Source of the DNA: an uncultured Chelatococcus sp.
GTDB lineage: Bacteria; Pseudomonadota; Alphaproteobacteria; Rhizobiales; Beijerinckiaceae
Assembly: GCA_937863995.1 (NCBI GenBank)
Contig: CALMIK010000061.1
Coordinates: 1-48,529, forward strand
DNA: 48,529 nucleotides
Direction: 5' to 3'
Every line of letters starts with the position of its first letter. Position 1 is the first letter of the stretch. Both the position numbers and the translations under genes were made by a program. Shown piece after piece: positions 25,224 through 35,150 of this stretch. The notes below the pieces were generated by a model. That model made no database searches and was not told the DNA's origin. It was given only the letters and a program-made list of their open reading frames with translations.

Positions 25224-26206
25224 AGCGACCGGGGAAGGGTGACGCCGTCCGCGTTCGAGCGCGCCCGCGCGGCATAGCGGCGCTGGGAGGGCAGGCGCGC
25301 GCCCTGATCGACGATCGAGGCGAACAGCGCTTCCGCCCGCGCCGACGATTCGGGCGAGCCGTGCCCGGGGAAAAGCGCCGGGTCGAACGCCACGATGAGC
25401 TCGCCATGCAGCGGCGCGACCTTCGCGCCGTCATCGAATGCCATGGAATCCGCGCTGGTCAGGTCGCCGATGAGCGGGCCCGCGAGCAGCTCCACCATGG
25501 CGGCGAGCGCCGAGCCCTTGTGTCCGCCGAAGGTGAGCATCGCCCCCGCCAGCGCCGCCTCGGGATCGGTGGTGGGGTTGCCGTCCGCATCGACCGCCCA
25601 GCCCGGCTGCAGTTCCTTGCCGTCGCGCCGGTGCAGCTCGATGTCGCCGCGCGCGATGGCGCTCGTGGCGAAATCGAACACGAACGGGTTTGCGCCGGGT
25701 CGTGGCCAGGCGAAGGCGATGGGGTTGGTGCCGAACACGGGCCGCCGCCCGCCCGCCGGCGCCACCCAGCTGTGGCTTGGCGTCATCGCCAGCCCGGCGA
25801 GGCCCTCGGCGGCGATGGCCTCGACCTCCGGCCACAGCGCCGAGAAGTGGAAGCAGTTGTTGACCGCGAGCGCCGCCACGCCCTGCCGGCGCGCCTTCTC
25901 GACCAGCAGCGGCAGGCCGCGCTCGAAGGCGAGCGGCGAGAAGCCGCGCCGCGCGTCGACCCGCGCGATGCCCGGCGCCTGATCCGTCACCACCGGCTCG
26001 GCCGCCGGATCGGCCTTGCCGCTGCGCACCGTCGCCACGATGCCGGGCAGGCGGTAGAAGCCGTGCGAATGGCATTCGTCACGTTCGCCCGCGCCAAGCA
26101 CCTGCGCGATGGCGGCGGCGTGGCCGGTGGAAAAGCCTTGCCGCAGCAGAGCTTGCCGGGCGAGCGCCTGGGCGTCTTCGAGGGGCAGGCGGATGTAATC
26201 GCTCAT
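25193..26206 (-). CDS. Ldh2-family NAD(P)H-dependent reductase, Pyr2C/Pip2C reductase-like
   Basis: A 337-residue member of the malate/L-lactate dehydrogenase (MDH2/Ldh2) family. The family blocks HSHGFYRLPG (catalytic His), NNCFHFSALWPEVE, FGTNPIAFAWPRPG and FGGHKGSALAAMVELLAG are closest, by eye, to DpkA, the Delta1-piperideine/pyrroline-2-carboxylate reductase of Pseudomonas. That enzyme reduces cyclic imines from D-amino acids or hydroxyproline-type substrates. The start at 26206 has GGGAG six bases before it. It is the third gene after panB and panC with a 27-base gap, so co-transcription is likely. This also makes a role as a non-orthologous ketopantoate reductase conceivable. Confidence 0.85.
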   Translation of the reverse strand: MSDYIRLPLEDAQALARQALLRQGFSTGHAAAIAQVLGAGERDECHSHGFYRLPGIVATVRSGKADPAAEPVVTDQAPGIARVDARRGFSPLAFERGLPLLVEKARRQGVAALAVNNCFHFSALWPEVEAIAAEGLAGLAMTPSHSWVAPAGGRRPVFGTNPIAFAWPRPGANPFVFDFATSAIARGDIELHRRDGKELQPGWAVDADGNPTTDPEAALAGAMLTFGGHKGSALAAMVELLAGPLIGDLTSADSMAFDDGAKVAPLHGELIVAFDPALFPGHGSPESSARAEALFASIVDQGARLPSQRRYAARARSNADGVTLPRSLYETMAELAA

Positions 26207-26233
26207 ACGGCGCTCCCGGTTCTCTCTTTGGTG

Positions 26234-27091
26234 TCAGGTATGGTCCGGCCCGACGGGCACGTTATCGATGAGGCGCACGCCGCCAAGCCACGCGGCGGCG
26301 AGGAGGCGGGCCGGCGCGTTGGCGCGCGTGATCGGCGCGAGGTCATCCTCGCGCCGCAGTTCGAGATATTCCACCGGGTCGAAGCCCGCCTTGGCGAGCG
26401 CCGCGCGCGTCTCGGTGATCACGGCTTCAGCATCTTCGCCGGCAGACAGCCGTTCGGCGGCGTTTTCCAGTGCGCGCGCCAGCGCCGGCGCCGCCTGGCG
26501 CTGACCGGCGGTGAGGCGGCGGTTGCGCGACGACATCGCCAGCCCGTCGTCCTCGCGCACGGTCGGATGCGCGTGCACCTCGACCGGCAGGTCGAGATCG
26601 CGCACAAGCCGGCGGATGACCTGCAACTGCTGGAAATCCTTCTCGCCGAACAGCGCCGCGTCCGCCCCGGTCTGCAGCAGCAGCTTGGTCACCACCGTGG
26701 CCACGCCGTCGAAATGGCCGGTGCGGTGCGCGCCGCAAAGCCCCTCGCTCACCCCCGACACCGAGATCGTGGTGGCGAAGCCCGCCGGATACATCGCCGC
26801 CGCATCCGGCACGTAGAGCACGTCGATGCCGAGCGGGGCGAGTTTGGCAGCGTCCTCTTTCTCGGTGCGCGGGTAGCCGGCGAGGTCGTCGGCGTTGTTG
26901 AACTGCTTCGGGTTGACGAACAGCGTCACGACGACGCGCTGCCCGAGCGCGCGCGCCTCCCGCACCAGGGCGAGATGCCCCTCGTGCAGCGCGCCCATGG
27001 TGGGCACAACGGCGATCCGCTCGCCCGCGCGCTTCCAGCGCGCCACCACCGAGCGCAGGGTCGACGGCGAACGGATGATGGCGAGGCTCAT
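26234..27091 (-). CDS. panC: Pantothenate synthetase
   Basis: A 285-residue enzyme that joins pantoate and beta-alanine with ATP, the last step to pantothenate. A nucleotidyltransferase fold has the HIGH-like motif [12 protein letters not shown] (near residue 30), [25 protein letters not shown] and the KMSKS-equivalent SSRNRRL. ATG 27091 overlaps the panB stop by ATGA, which implies translational coupling. It is followed by an Ldh2-family reductase gene rather than panE or panD. Confidence 0.96.
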   Translation of the reverse strand: MSLAIIRSPSTLRSVVARWKRAGERIAVVPTMGALHEGHLALVREARALGQRVVVTLFVNPKQFNNADDLAGYPRTEKEDAAKLAPLGIDVLYVPDAAAMYPAGFATTISVSGVSEGLCGAHRTGHFDGVATVVTKLLLQTGADAALFGEKDFQQLQVIRRLVRDLDLPVEVHAHPTVREDDGLAMSSRNRRLTAGQRQAAPALARALENAAERLSAGEDAEAVITETRAALAKAGFDPVEYLELRREDDLAPITRANAPARLLAAAWLGGVRLIDNVPVGPDHT

Positions 27092-27978
27092 GCGCCGCCC
27101 GCCCGCCGGTCGCGGGGCGCGGCAACGGTCCGCGGCGCGTCGCCGAACAGGTGCTCGGCCGCCGGGAAGCGGCGCGCCCGCACATCGGCGGCATAGGCGG
27201 CGATGGCGGCGTCCGCGTCGCGACCCAGCTCCGCGTAGCGGCGCACGAAGCGCGGCTTGAAATCGGCGAAGAGGCCGAGCACGTCGTCGACGACGAGGAT
27301 CTGCCCGTCGCAGGTGGGCGAAGCGCCGATGCCGATGGTGGGGATGGGCACGGCCCGCGTGATCTCTTCGGCCAGCGGGGCGGTGATCTTTTCGAGCACG
27401 ACGGCGAATGCGCCCGCCTGCGCCACGGCCTCGGCATCCGCGAGCACGCGCGCGCCATCGTCGCCCCGACCCTGCACGACATAGCCGCCGAAGGCGTTCA
27501 CCGCCTGCGGGGTGAGGCCGACATGCGCCATCACCGGAATACCGCGTGCGGTGAGGAAGCGGATCGTGTCGGCCATCGCGACGCCGCCCTCGAGCTTCAC
27601 GGCGGCGCAATCCGTTTCCGCCATGACGCGGGCGGCGTTGCGGAACGCCTGCGCGGGGCTTTCCTCATAGGAGCCGAAGGGCATGTCGACGACGAGGAGC
27701 GCCCGCTCCACGCCGCACCGCACGGCCTGCGCGTGCATGATCATCATGTCGAGGGTGACACCGAGCGTCGAGGGCAGGCCATGCAGCACCATGCCGACGC
27801 TGTCGCCGACGAGCACGACGTCGCAATGGGCGTCGACCATGCGCGCCACAGGCGTGGTGTAGGCGGTGAGGCACACGATCGGCTCCCCGCCCTTGCGGGC
27901 GGCGACATCGGGCGGCGTGACGGGTTTTGCCCGCACGGCTCCCGTCACTGGCGCTGTGGACGGAACTTCGACGCTCAT
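27088..27978 (-). CDS. panB: 3-methyl-2-oxobutanoate hydroxymethyltransferase
   Basis: A 296-residue enzyme that makes 2-dehydropantoate from 2-oxoisovalerate and methylene-tetrahydrofolate. The TIM barrel shows [25 protein letters not shown] (metal/substrate-binding Asp), [24 protein letters not shown] as [10 protein letters not shown] and the CDGQILVV block near residue 215. ATG 27978 is preferred to an adjacent TTG, and GGAGGAGGG precedes it. First gene of panB-panC-ldh2. Its substrate 2-oxoisovalerate is also used by the bkd complex encoded earlier in the window. Confidence 0.96.
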   Translation of the reverse strand: MSVEVPSTAPVTGAVRAKPVTPPDVAARKGGEPIVCLTAYTTPVARMVDAHCDVVLVGDSVGMVLHGLPSTLGVTLDMMIMHAQAVRCGVERALLVVDMPFGSYEESPAQAFRNAARVMAETDCAAVKLEGGVAMADTIRFLTARGIPVMAHVGLTPQAVNAFGGYVVQGRGDDGARVLADAEAVAQAGAFAVVLEKITAPLAEEITRAVPIPTIGIGASPTCDGQILVVDDVLGLFADFKPRFVRRYAELGRDADAAIAAYAADVRARRFPAAEHLFGDAPRTVAAPRDRRAGGA

Positions 27979-28124
27979 CAAGCGGCCCTCCTCCCCGAGG
28001 ATCGTTCAACGGCAATGCCGCTGCCGGTTTTTTGCCGGCTGGAAATTCTTTTCCTGCACGGAGATAACCCCCGCAGCCCCGGCGCGCAAGGGAATAGCGG
28101 CGCCGCTCGCGGCAGGCCGCCACT

Positions 28125-29114
28125 TCAGTCGCGCGGGGAATAGCGGCGGATCAGCCGCCGCGCCGCCCGCCACAGCGGCGGCGGGATATGGCGGTAGGTG
28201 AGGTGCGCCAGGTGCAGCAACTGCCGGTGCTGCGACCAGAAGGTCGCCATCGGGATCGAGAACGGGTTGCGCGCCTCGCCGAACGCGGTTTCGGAAACCG
28301 CGCGCAAGGTGCCGGCATCGAGCGGCGCCGCGCCGTTCGCAGCCGCTGCGGCGCGGATGGCGGGCAGCGCCTCCATCGCGCTGGCCACGAAGCCCTGCCG
28401 CTCGCAGACGTGGGAGAACAGCCGCTCCGCCGCGTGGGCCGCCGTGCCGTCGAGCTGCGAGCTCTCGGTTTCGAACAGCGTGTCGAGCGACCGGGACCGG
28501 AACGGAGCCAGCGCCTCGGCGCGGAACCAGAACATGGTGCTTGCCGCGAAACGCCCCTCTTCCACCGTGTCGACCGGCGTGTCGAGGCCGAGCGCGGCCA
28601 GCATGGCTTTCATCGGGCGCTCGTTGAGCGCGAGCCGCCCGAGCAGGGGCAGCAGGTGGCCGTGAGGGGCGATGAGGCCGAGCCGCGGCTCGTCGCGCAA
28701 CAGCCGCCATGCTGCGGGGCTGTCTTCGTCGGCCGGCAACGTCCCGCTTTTGTCGCCGCCGTCGCGCGACAGCAGGGAGCCGGTGACGAAGCGCCGCCAC
28801 TCAGCGCCATCGTCGCGGTGAGGCGAGCGCTTGGTGTGCAGCTTCAGGCCGATGGCATAGGGCGGCAGGTCGGCCTGCAGCGCGTTGAGGAACGGCAGCA
28901 CGTCGCGGCCGCGGTTCTCGGTCACGATCTCGCGGTGATAGGCGAGGTGGGGCGTTTGCGGCAAGGCGAGCCGCGCCTGCCCGCCGTGGGTGAGCACCAG
29001 CCCGAAGGGACGCCCGAACGCATCCGCGATCTCGCGCGCCATCTCCTCCCAGATGTCGGGATAGTGCACATGCACGAAGATCAGCGGCGGCAGCGCGGGC
29101 GGGCCATCCCTCAT
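28125..29114 (-). CDS. Rhamnan synthesis F (RgpF)-family protein
   Basis: A 329-residue cytoplasmic protein. It starts with LIFVHVHYPDIWEEMAREI, then ENRGRDVLPFLNAL and GLKLHTKRSPHR, the family landmarks of RgpF (a rhamnan side-chain glycosyltransferase in streptococci). The C-terminus is basic (RAARRLIRRYSPRD) and may bind membrane. ATG 29114 lies 2 bases after the rfbD stop, so it belongs to the rfbC-rfbB-rfbD operon. It is expected to use dTDP-rhamnose or act on a rhamnosyl acceptor. Specificity is unknown. Confidence 0.85.
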   Translation of the reverse strand: MRDGPPALPPLIFVHVHYPDIWEEMAREIADAFGRPFGLVLTHGGQARLALPQTPHLAYHREIVTENRGRDVLPFLNALQADLPPYAIGLKLHTKRSPHRDDGAEWRRFVTGSLLSRDGGDKSGTLPADEDSPAAWRLLRDEPRLGLIAPHGHLLPLLGRLALNERPMKAMLAALGLDTPVDTVEEGRFAASTMFWFRAEALAPFRSRSLDTLFETESSQLDGTAAHAAERLFSHVCERQGFVASAMEALPAIRAAAAANGAAPLDAGTLRAVSETAFGEARNPFSIPMATFWSQHRQLLHLAHLTYRHIPPPLWRAARRLIRRYSPRD

Positions 29115-29116
29115 GG

Positions 29117-30013
29117 TCAGGCCCCGAGCGCGGCGAGGCAGCGGGCGACGCCGTCGCGCCAGTCTGGCAGCCGGTGGCCGAAGACGGCGGCGAAGCGGCC
29201 ATTGTCGAGGCGCGAATTGGCCGGGCGCGCGGCGGGAGTCGGGTAGTCGGCGGTGGTGATCGCATCGACGGTGGCGGAGGGGCCACCCAGAGCCGCGGAT
29301 TGCCTGAAGATCTCGCGCGCGAAATCCGCCCAGCTCGCTTCGCCGGATGCGGTGAGGTGGAACACGCCCCGCCATGCGTCGTCGCGAGGGGCGGCGAGAA
29401 TGGCGCGCGCCGCGACCACGATGGCCTGCGCGATGTCGGGGGCGTAGGTCGGCGTGCCGAACTGGTCCGCCACCACGCCGAGGCGCTCGCGCTCGCCCGC
29501 GAGCCGCAGCATCGTCTTGAGGAAGTTGCCGCTGTAGGGACTATAGACCCAGGCCGTGCGCAGGGTGACGTTGGCGGGGTTTGCGCCGGCCACGGCGGCC
29601 TCGCCGGCGAGTTTCGAGGCGCCGTAGACGTTCTGCGGGTCGGTGGCGTCGTCCTCGCGCCGCCAGCCGGCCTCGCGGCCCGAAAACACGTAGTCCGTGG
29701 AGATGTGGATGACCGGCAGGCCGGCTTGCGCTGCCGCAGCCGCGACGTTGCCCGCGCCGTCGCGGTTGACGCGGAACGCTGCTTCCCGCTCGCTCTCGGC
29801 CCTGTCGACGGCCGTATAGGCGGCGGCGTTGACGACGATGTCGGGCGCATGGGCCGCGATGGCGCGCGCGACGCTCGCGGCGTCGGTGATGTCGAGCTCG
29901 GGCCGGCCGATGGCGACGACGCTCACGTCCCGCCCGGCAGTGCCCCCCACTTCCGGGAGCGCCTGCAGCGAGCGGGCGAGTTGTCCGTCCCGGCCGGTGA
30001 CGAGCAGTTTCAT
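29117..30013 (-). CDS. rfbD: dTDP-4-dehydrorhamnose reductase
   Basis: A 298-residue short-chain dehydrogenase that completes dTDP-L-rhamnose synthesis. The N-terminal NADPH motif GRDGQLARSL, NAAAYTAVDRAE, STDYVFSG and the catalytic YGASKLAGE (YxxxK) are all present. RPANSRLDN near the end is typical of RmlD. Its ATG shares one base with the rfbB stop codon (TGATG). Confidence 0.95.
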   Translation of the reverse strand: MKLLVTGRDGQLARSLQALPEVGGTAGRDVSVVAIGRPELDITDAASVARAIAAHAPDIVVNAAAYTAVDRAESEREAAFRVNRDGAGNVAAAAAQAGLPVIHISTDYVFSGREAGWRREDDATDPQNVYGASKLAGEAAVAGANPANVTLRTAWVYSPYSGNFLKTMLRLAGERERLGVVADQFGTPTYAPDIAQAIVVAARAILAAPRDDAWRGVFHLTASGEASWADFAREIFRQSAALGGPSATVDAITTADYPTPAARPANSRLDNGRFAAVFGHRLPDWRDGVARCLAALGA

Positions 30014-31104
30014 CACGCGCTGCCCTTCGTTGCCCCGGCGGGCGCGCTGCCTGCCTTCGCGCCGAGCCGCTCGCCGGCATAGCGCTCGCGGATCGGGCGC
30101 CACCACGCCTCGTTGTCGAGATACCACTGCACCGTGCGCCGCAGGCCGGTGTCGAAGGTTTCCTGCGCCTTCCAGCCGAGCTCGCGCTCGATGCGCGTCG
30201 CGTCGATGGCGTAGCGCAGGTCGTGGCCGGGCCGGTCGCTGACGAAATCGATCAGGCTGCGGCGCGCGCGCCCGTCGTCGAGAGGCGCGAGGCGGTCGAG
30301 CTCGTCGCAGATCGTCTCGACGACCGCGAGGTTCGAGCGCTCGTTGCGGCCGCCGATGTTGTAGGAGCGGCCCGGCTCGCCGCGCGTCAGCACCAGCTCC
30401 AGCGCGCGGGCGTGATCCTCGACGAAGAGCCAGTCGCGCACGTTCTCGCCCCGGCCGTAGACCGGCAGCCGCTTGCCCTCCAGCCCGTTGAGGATGACGA
30501 GCGGAATGAGCTTCTCGGGGAAGTGGAACGGGCCGTAGTTGTTGGAGCAGTTCGACAGCACCACCGGCAGGCCGTAGGTGTGGTGCCACGCCAGCGCCAG
30601 ATGGTCGGACGAGGCCTTCGAGGCCGAATAGGGCGAGGAGGGCGCGTAGGGGGTATCCTCGGTGAACAGCGAATCATCCAGCGGCAGGTCGCCGAACACC
30701 TCGTCGGTGGAGATGTGGTGGAAGCGGAAGGTCTCGCGCCGCCCGGCCGGCAGCCCGCTCCAGTGGGCGCGCGCGGCCTCGAGCAGCGTGTAGGTGCCGA
30801 CGATGTTGGTGCTGATGAAATCGCCCGGCCCGTCGATGGAGCGGTCGACATGGCTTTCGGCGGCGAGATGCATGATCGCGTCGACCTCGGCCGACTGCAG
30901 CAGGTCGCGCACCAGATCGCGGTCGAGGATATCGCCCTTGATGAAGCGGTAGCGGGGCGAGGCGGCGATCGAATCGAGCGACGACAGCGACGCGGCGTAG
31001 GTCAGCTTGTCGAGGTTGATGACCGAATGGCCGGTGTTGTCGATCAGGTGGCGGCAGACGGCGGAGCCGATGAACCCTGCGCCTCCGGTGACGAGTATCT
31101 TCAT
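30013..31104 (-). CDS. rfbB: dTDP-glucose 4,6-dehydratase
   Basis: A 363-residue NAD-dependent enzyme that forms dTDP-4-keto-6-deoxyglucose. It has [10 protein letters not shown] at the N-terminus, [25 protein letters not shown], catalytic [26 protein letters not shown] and [13 protein letters not shown]. The last 20 residues form an extra Ala/Gly/Lys tail. It comes second in the minus-strand rfb operon, 56 bases after rfbC. Confidence 0.96.
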   Translation of the reverse strand: MKILVTGGAGFIGSAVCRHLIDNTGHSVINLDKLTYAASLSSLDSIAASPRYRFIKGDILDRDLVRDLLQSAEVDAIMHLAAESHVDRSIDGPGDFISTNIVGTYTLLEAARAHWSGLPAGRRETFRFHHISTDEVFGDLPLDDSLFTEDTPYAPSSPYSASKASSDHLALAWHHTYGLPVVLSNCSNNYGPFHFPEKLIPLVILNGLEGKRLPVYGRGENVRDWLFVEDHARALELVLTRGEPGRSYNIGGRNERSNLAVVETICDELDRLAPLDDGRARRSLIDFVSDRPGHDLRYAIDATRIERELGWKAQETFDTGLRRTVQWYLDNEAWWRPIRERYAGERLGAKAGSAPAGATKGSA

Positions 31105-31160
31105 GGTGCTGTCTCTGCGTGCGGTCCTGCGGGGCGGCGCGGCCGGGCCCGGTGCATTGG

Positions 31161-31715
31161 TTAAAACGGTGTATCGATCGCGGTCAGCAGCGGGGCGGCG
31201 GCATCCTTGGCCGACAGCACGGGCGCGCGCCCGTCGAGCGGCCAGGACACGCCGATTTGCGGATCGTCGAAACGGATGGCGCGGTCGTGCGGGCCGGAGT
31301 AGGGCGCGGAGACCTTGTAGAGCACCTCCGTGTCCGGCTCCAGCGTCAGGAAGCCGTGGGCGAAGCCCACCGGAATCAGGATCTGGTTGAAGGCTTCCGC
31401 CGACAGCTCAAGCGACACCCAGCGCCCGAACGTGGGCGAGCCCTTGCGGATATCGACGGCGACGTCGAAGATGCGCCCGCGCAGCACTCGCACCAGCTTG
31501 GCCTGCGCGAAGGGCGGCTCCTGATAATGCAGGCCACGCAGGGTGAAGGGCTCGCGCGTCAGGGACTGGTTGTCCTGCACCCAGTCGAGCGCGATGCCCT
31601 GCTCGCGGAACTTGCCGGCATGAAAGACCTCGGAGAAAAATCCGCGCTCGTCCCAGAAGATTTTCGGCGTGATCTCGAGAACATCCGGTATGTCCAGCGG
31701 TCGGATGGCGGGCAT
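31161..31715 (-). CDS. rfbC: dTDP-4-dehydrorhamnose 3,5-epimerase
   Basis: A 184-residue cupin-fold epimerase. [18 protein letters not shown], the active-site His in [19 protein letters not shown], and [18 protein letters not shown] [12 protein letters not shown] are visible. ATG 31715 gives the usual length; the longer frame upstream is non-coding. It leads the operon rfbC-rfbB-rfbD-rgpF and diverges from rfbA across an AT-rich spacer. Confidence 0.95.
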   Translation of the reverse strand: MPAIRPLDIPDVLEITPKIFWDERGFFSEVFHAGKFREQGIALDWVQDNQSLTREPFTLRGLHYQEPPFAQAKLVRVLRGRIFDVAVDIRKGSPTFGRWVSLELSAEAFNQILIPVGFAHGFLTLEPDTEVLYKVSAPYSGPHDRAIRFDDPQIGVSWPLDGRAPVLSAKDAAAPLLTAIDTPF

Positions 31716-32168
31716 CAAATTTCCTCGTGAAGTCAGGTCGCCGCCCCGGCGCGGACGCGGCGCACGCCTACATAATAACGCAGCACGCGGCTGTTTTTGC
31801 GCCATTCTCGGAAGCATTGCAATCACAATCCACCGTGCAGCGCCTGCGCGCGGGCGCGGCGACCGCCGGCCGTGGCGGGTGGCGACGGCGGAAAAACATG
31901 CATTCCGATAGTAATGCAATTTTCATGTTGACGCATTCTTATTACACAGAATGAATAACTCAACATATTTGCATTTTTTTAATAAATATTGTTTCTGTAT
32001 TATATGTGAAACATGTTACTTTTCATAAAATCAGGCGCTCGATTTCTTCTCCGGATTCGTCGGGGAAGCCCGGTTCGCGGCGATGGCGCCGCGGCGTGTC
32101 CTTGCGTGGCGGTGGGGGAACGGATATGAACGCACGATACGGATGGGGACATTGAGACTGAGGATTAG
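31716..32168. other. Divergent rfbC/rfbA intergenic region, AT-rich
   Basis: This 453-base spacer is GC-rich near rfbC and very AT-rich from about 31905 to 32035. A TTGACG hexamer at 31928-31933 is followed by the inverted repeat CATTCT/AGAATG (31934-31953) and by AACATGTT near 32010. These may be parts of divergent promoters and an operator. No gene was found. Confidence 0.55.
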
Positions 32169-33071
32169 ATGAAGGGCATCATTCTGGCGGGGGGAAGCGG
32201 CACGCGCCTGCACCCGATCACCCTGACGGCGTCCAAACAACTTCTGCCGGTCTACGACAAGCCGATGATCTATTATCCGCTGTCGACGCTGATGCTGGCG
32301 GGTATTCGCGACATTCTCATCATCTCCACGCCGCACGACCTGCCGCGCTTCCAGGCGCTGCTCGGCGACGGCCGGCAGTGGGGGCTGTCCCTCTCCTACG
32401 CCGAGCAGCCGAGCCCGGACGGGCTGGCGCAGGCCTACATCATCGGCGAGGATTTCGTTGCCGGCGAGCCGTCCGCGCTGGTGCTGGGCGATAACCTGTT
32501 CTACGGCCACGGCCTGCCGGAACTGCTGCGCGACGCCTCGGGCAGCGAGCGGGGCGCGTCGGTGTTCGCCTACCAGGTGACCGACCCCGAACGCTACGGC
32601 GTCGTCTCCTTCGACGCGCAGGGCCGCGCCATCTCCATCGAGGAGAAGCCGGCGCAGCCGAAGTCGAACTGGGCGGTGACGGGACTATACTTCTACGACG
32701 GCCGCGCGCCCGCGTTCGCTCGCTCGCTGAAGCCTTCCGCGCGCGGCGAGCTCGAGATCACCGATCTCAACCGCATCTACCTGGAAGAGGGCACGCTCAA
32801 CGTCTCCTGCATGGGGCGCGGCTTCGCATGGCTCGACACCGGCACACCCGATTCGCTGCTGGAAGCGGCAGGCTTCGTGCGCACGCTGGAGACGCGCCAG
32901 GGCGTCAAGATCTCCTGCCCGGAGGAAATCGCCTTCCGCCTCGGCTTCATCGACGCCGCCCAGTTGCTGGCGCTCGGCAAGGCGCTCGGCAAGAGCCAGT
33001 ACGGCGTTTACCTGCAGCGGCTTGCGGCGCAGGAAGACGCGGCGCGCGGCGCGCATGCGTTGGCGGGCTGA
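32169..33071 (+). CDS. rfbA: Glucose-1-phosphate thymidylyltransferase
   Basis: A 300-residue nucleotidyltransferase for the first step of dTDP-rhamnose synthesis. [67 protein letters not shown] and [15 protein letters not shown] are family-diagnostic. GAGGA precedes ATG 32169. It is transcribed apart from rfbCBD, on the opposite strand, together with the glycosyltransferase that follows 51 bases later. Confidence 0.97.
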   Translation: MKGIILAGGSGTRLHPITLTASKQLLPVYDKPMIYYPLSTLMLAGIRDILIISTPHDLPRFQALLGDGRQWGLSLSYAEQPSPDGLAQAYIIGEDFVAGEPSALVLGDNLFYGHGLPELLRDASGSERGASVFAYQVTDPERYGVVSFDAQGRAISIEEKPAQPKSNWAVTGLYFYDGRAPAFARSLKPSARGELEITDLNRIYLEEGTLNVSCMGRGFAWLDTGTPDSLLEAAGFVRTLETRQGVKISCPEEIAFRLGFIDAAQLLALGKALGKSQYGVYLQRLAAQEDAARGAHALAG

Positions 33072-33122
33072 GGCGATCAGGCGTGTTTTGACGGCGTTGC
33101 GCCGGGAATCCTAAGAGCGAGC

Positions 33123-35150
33123 ATGGCGTCCGATCCTGAACAGAGCGGTGCGGCGCAGCCGGTGTCTACGGCAGCGGATGCACCCGCCGCGCCGCCGCGC
33201 GCCAGCTCCGTTGGGAGGCTGGCGCGGGTTCTCGCGCGCGTCGGCCGCCGGCTGCTGCAGCCGGGGCGGCTGTTCGCGAACCTCGGTTCGCTGGCGCGCG
33301 AGGTGAAGCGCGGCGGTGTGGCCGGCGGCATGTTCTATCTGCGCCAGCGCCTCGTCGGGCTCGCCGACAATTCCATTCCCGATGCGCTCTACCGCAGCTG
33401 GGTGCAGCGCGTCGACACGCTCACCGACGCGGACCGGGCCGCCGTCCGCCGTCACATGGAGGCGATGGCCTACAAGCCGCTCGTGTCCGTGGTCGTGCCG
33501 GTCTACAACACCGCCGAGCCGCTTCTGCGGGCGATGATCGCCTCGGTTCAGGCGCAGCTCTACCCCCATTGGGAACTGTGCATCGCCGACGACGCCTCGC
33601 CCTCGCCCCATGTGGCGCGGGTGCTGGGCGAGTATGCCGCCGCAGATCCGCGCATCAAGTGGATGCGGCGCGAGACCAACGGCCACATCTGCGCCGCCAG
33701 CAATTCCGCGCTGGCGCTGGCGGATGGCGCGTTCGTCGCCCTGCTCGACCATGACGACATCCTGCCCGAACATGCGATATACGCGGTCATCGCGGCGCTG
33801 AACGACGATCCCGATCTCGACCTCATCTATTCGGACGAGGACAAGCTCGACGAGAACGGCGAGCGCTACAGCCCCTATTTCAAGCCCGCCTTCAGCTACG
33901 ACCAGTTGCTCGGCCAGAACATGATCAGCCATTTCGGCGTCTACCGCCGCAGCGCCATCGCGGCGGTCGGCGGTTTTCGCGAGGGCTTCGAGGGCGGGCA
34001 GGATTACGATCTGGCGCTGCGCGTGGTCGCGCATTCGGGCGAGGCGCGGGTGCGCCATATTCCCGCCGTGCTCTATCACTGGCGTCAGGAGCGGGCGGGG
34101 GGCTCGTTCTCTCAGTCCCGGCTGGAGCAGTGCATCGCCGCCGCGAGCCGCGCCGTGCAGGAAGCGCTCGACGGGGCGGCGGCTGCCGGGCACAACGGCG
34201 GACGCCGCGCGGTGGTCGAGACCAATCCGCTCGCGCCGATCTGGAACCGCGTGCGCTGGGATCTGCCGCAGCCGGCGCCGCTGGTGAGCGTCATCATCCC
34301 CACCCGCGACCGCGCCGGGCTGCTGGAAACCTGCCTCGACGGGCTGCTCAACCGCACATCCTACACCAATATCGAGGTGCTGATCGTCGACAACGGCAGC
34401 GTCGAGCAGGCCACGCACGATCTTCTGGCGCGCTATAGCGCCGACGCGCGCATCCGCGTGCTGCGGATCGACGGGGCGTTCAATTATTCGGCGCTCAACA
34501 ACGCAGCAGCCGATGAGGCGCGCGGCGAGATCCTGCTGCTCCTCAACAACGACATCGACGTGATCGGCCCGGACTGGCTATCGGAGATGGTGAGCCTCGT
34601 CACCCGCGACGGCGTCGGCGTGGTCGGCGCGAAGCTGCTCTACGCGGACGGGCGCGTGCAGCATGCGGGCGTCCGCATCGGGGCGGGAACGTTCGAGGGT
34701 GGTCCCGGCGTCGCCGGCCATTTCGGCCTGCTGCGCGGACGTAACGATCCTGGCTATTTTGGCCAGTTCGCGCTCACCCGGGATGTCAGCGCCGTCACCG
34801 GCGCGTGTCTGGCCATCCGCAGGTCCGTGTACCGCGAGGTGGGCGGCCTCGACGCTGTCAACCTGAAGGTTGCTTTCAACGACGTCGACCTGTGCCTGCG
34901 CGTGCGCGCGGCCGGCCACCGCGTGCTGTGGACGCCGTTCGCGGAGCTGTTCCACCTCGAATCGGTATCGCGCGGGCAGGACACCACGCCGGAAAAGCGC
35001 GAGCGTTTCACGCGCGAGGTGCGCTGGATGTTTTCGCGGTGGGGCGAGACCCTCGCCGACGATCCGTTCTGCAACGTCGATATCGATTCGCGCTGGTGGG
35101 AAGACAGAAAGCCGGCGCTGCCGCCGCGTCAGTCGGCGAATGAGCCCTGA
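33123..35150 (+). CDS. Glycosyltransferase with two GT2 domains
   Basis: A 675-residue protein with a basic, Ala-rich N-terminal region (1-115) and two GT-A domains of family 2. The first (about 117-330) has VSVVVPVYNT, ADDASPSP and DHDDILP, with SDEDKLD downstream. The second (about 385-630) has VSVIIPTRDR, IVDNGS, LLNNDIDVIG and NDVDLCLR. Both keep a DxD-like metal motif, so both may be active. Similar two-domain enzymes build rhamnose-containing O-antigens or capsules. Its position after rfbA suggests it adds sugars to the same glycan. Its last 22 bases overlap livF on the other strand. Confidence 0.88.
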   Translation: MASDPEQSGAAQPVSTAADAPAAPPRASSVGRLARVLARVGRRLLQPGRLFANLGSLAREVKRGGVAGGMFYLRQRLVGLADNSIPDALYRSWVQRVDTLTDADRAAVRRHMEAMAYKPLVSVVVPVYNTAEPLLRAMIASVQAQLYPHWELCIADDASPSPHVARVLGEYAAADPRIKWMRRETNGHICAASNSALALADGAFVALLDHDDILPEHAIYAVIAALNDDPDLDLIYSDEDKLDENGERYSPYFKPAFSYDQLLGQNMISHFGVYRRSAIAAVGGFREGFEGGQDYDLALRVVAHSGEARVRHIPAVLYHWRQERAGGSFSQSRLEQCIAAASRAVQEALDGAAAAGHNGGRRAVVETNPLAPIWNRVRWDLPQPAPLVSVIIPTRDRAGLLETCLDGLLNRTSYTNIEVLIVDNGSVEQATHDLLARYSADARIRVLRIDGAFNYSALNNAAADEARGEILLLLNNDIDVIGPDWLSEMVSLVTRDGVGVVGAKLLYADGRVQHAGVRIGAGTFEGGPGVAGHFGLLRGRNDPGYFGQFALTRDVSAVTGACLAIRRSVYREVGGLDAVNLKVAFNDVDLCLRVRAAGHRVLWTPFAELFHLESVSRGQDTTPEKRERFTREVRWMFSRWGETLADDPFCNVDIDSRWWEDRKPALPPRQSANEP

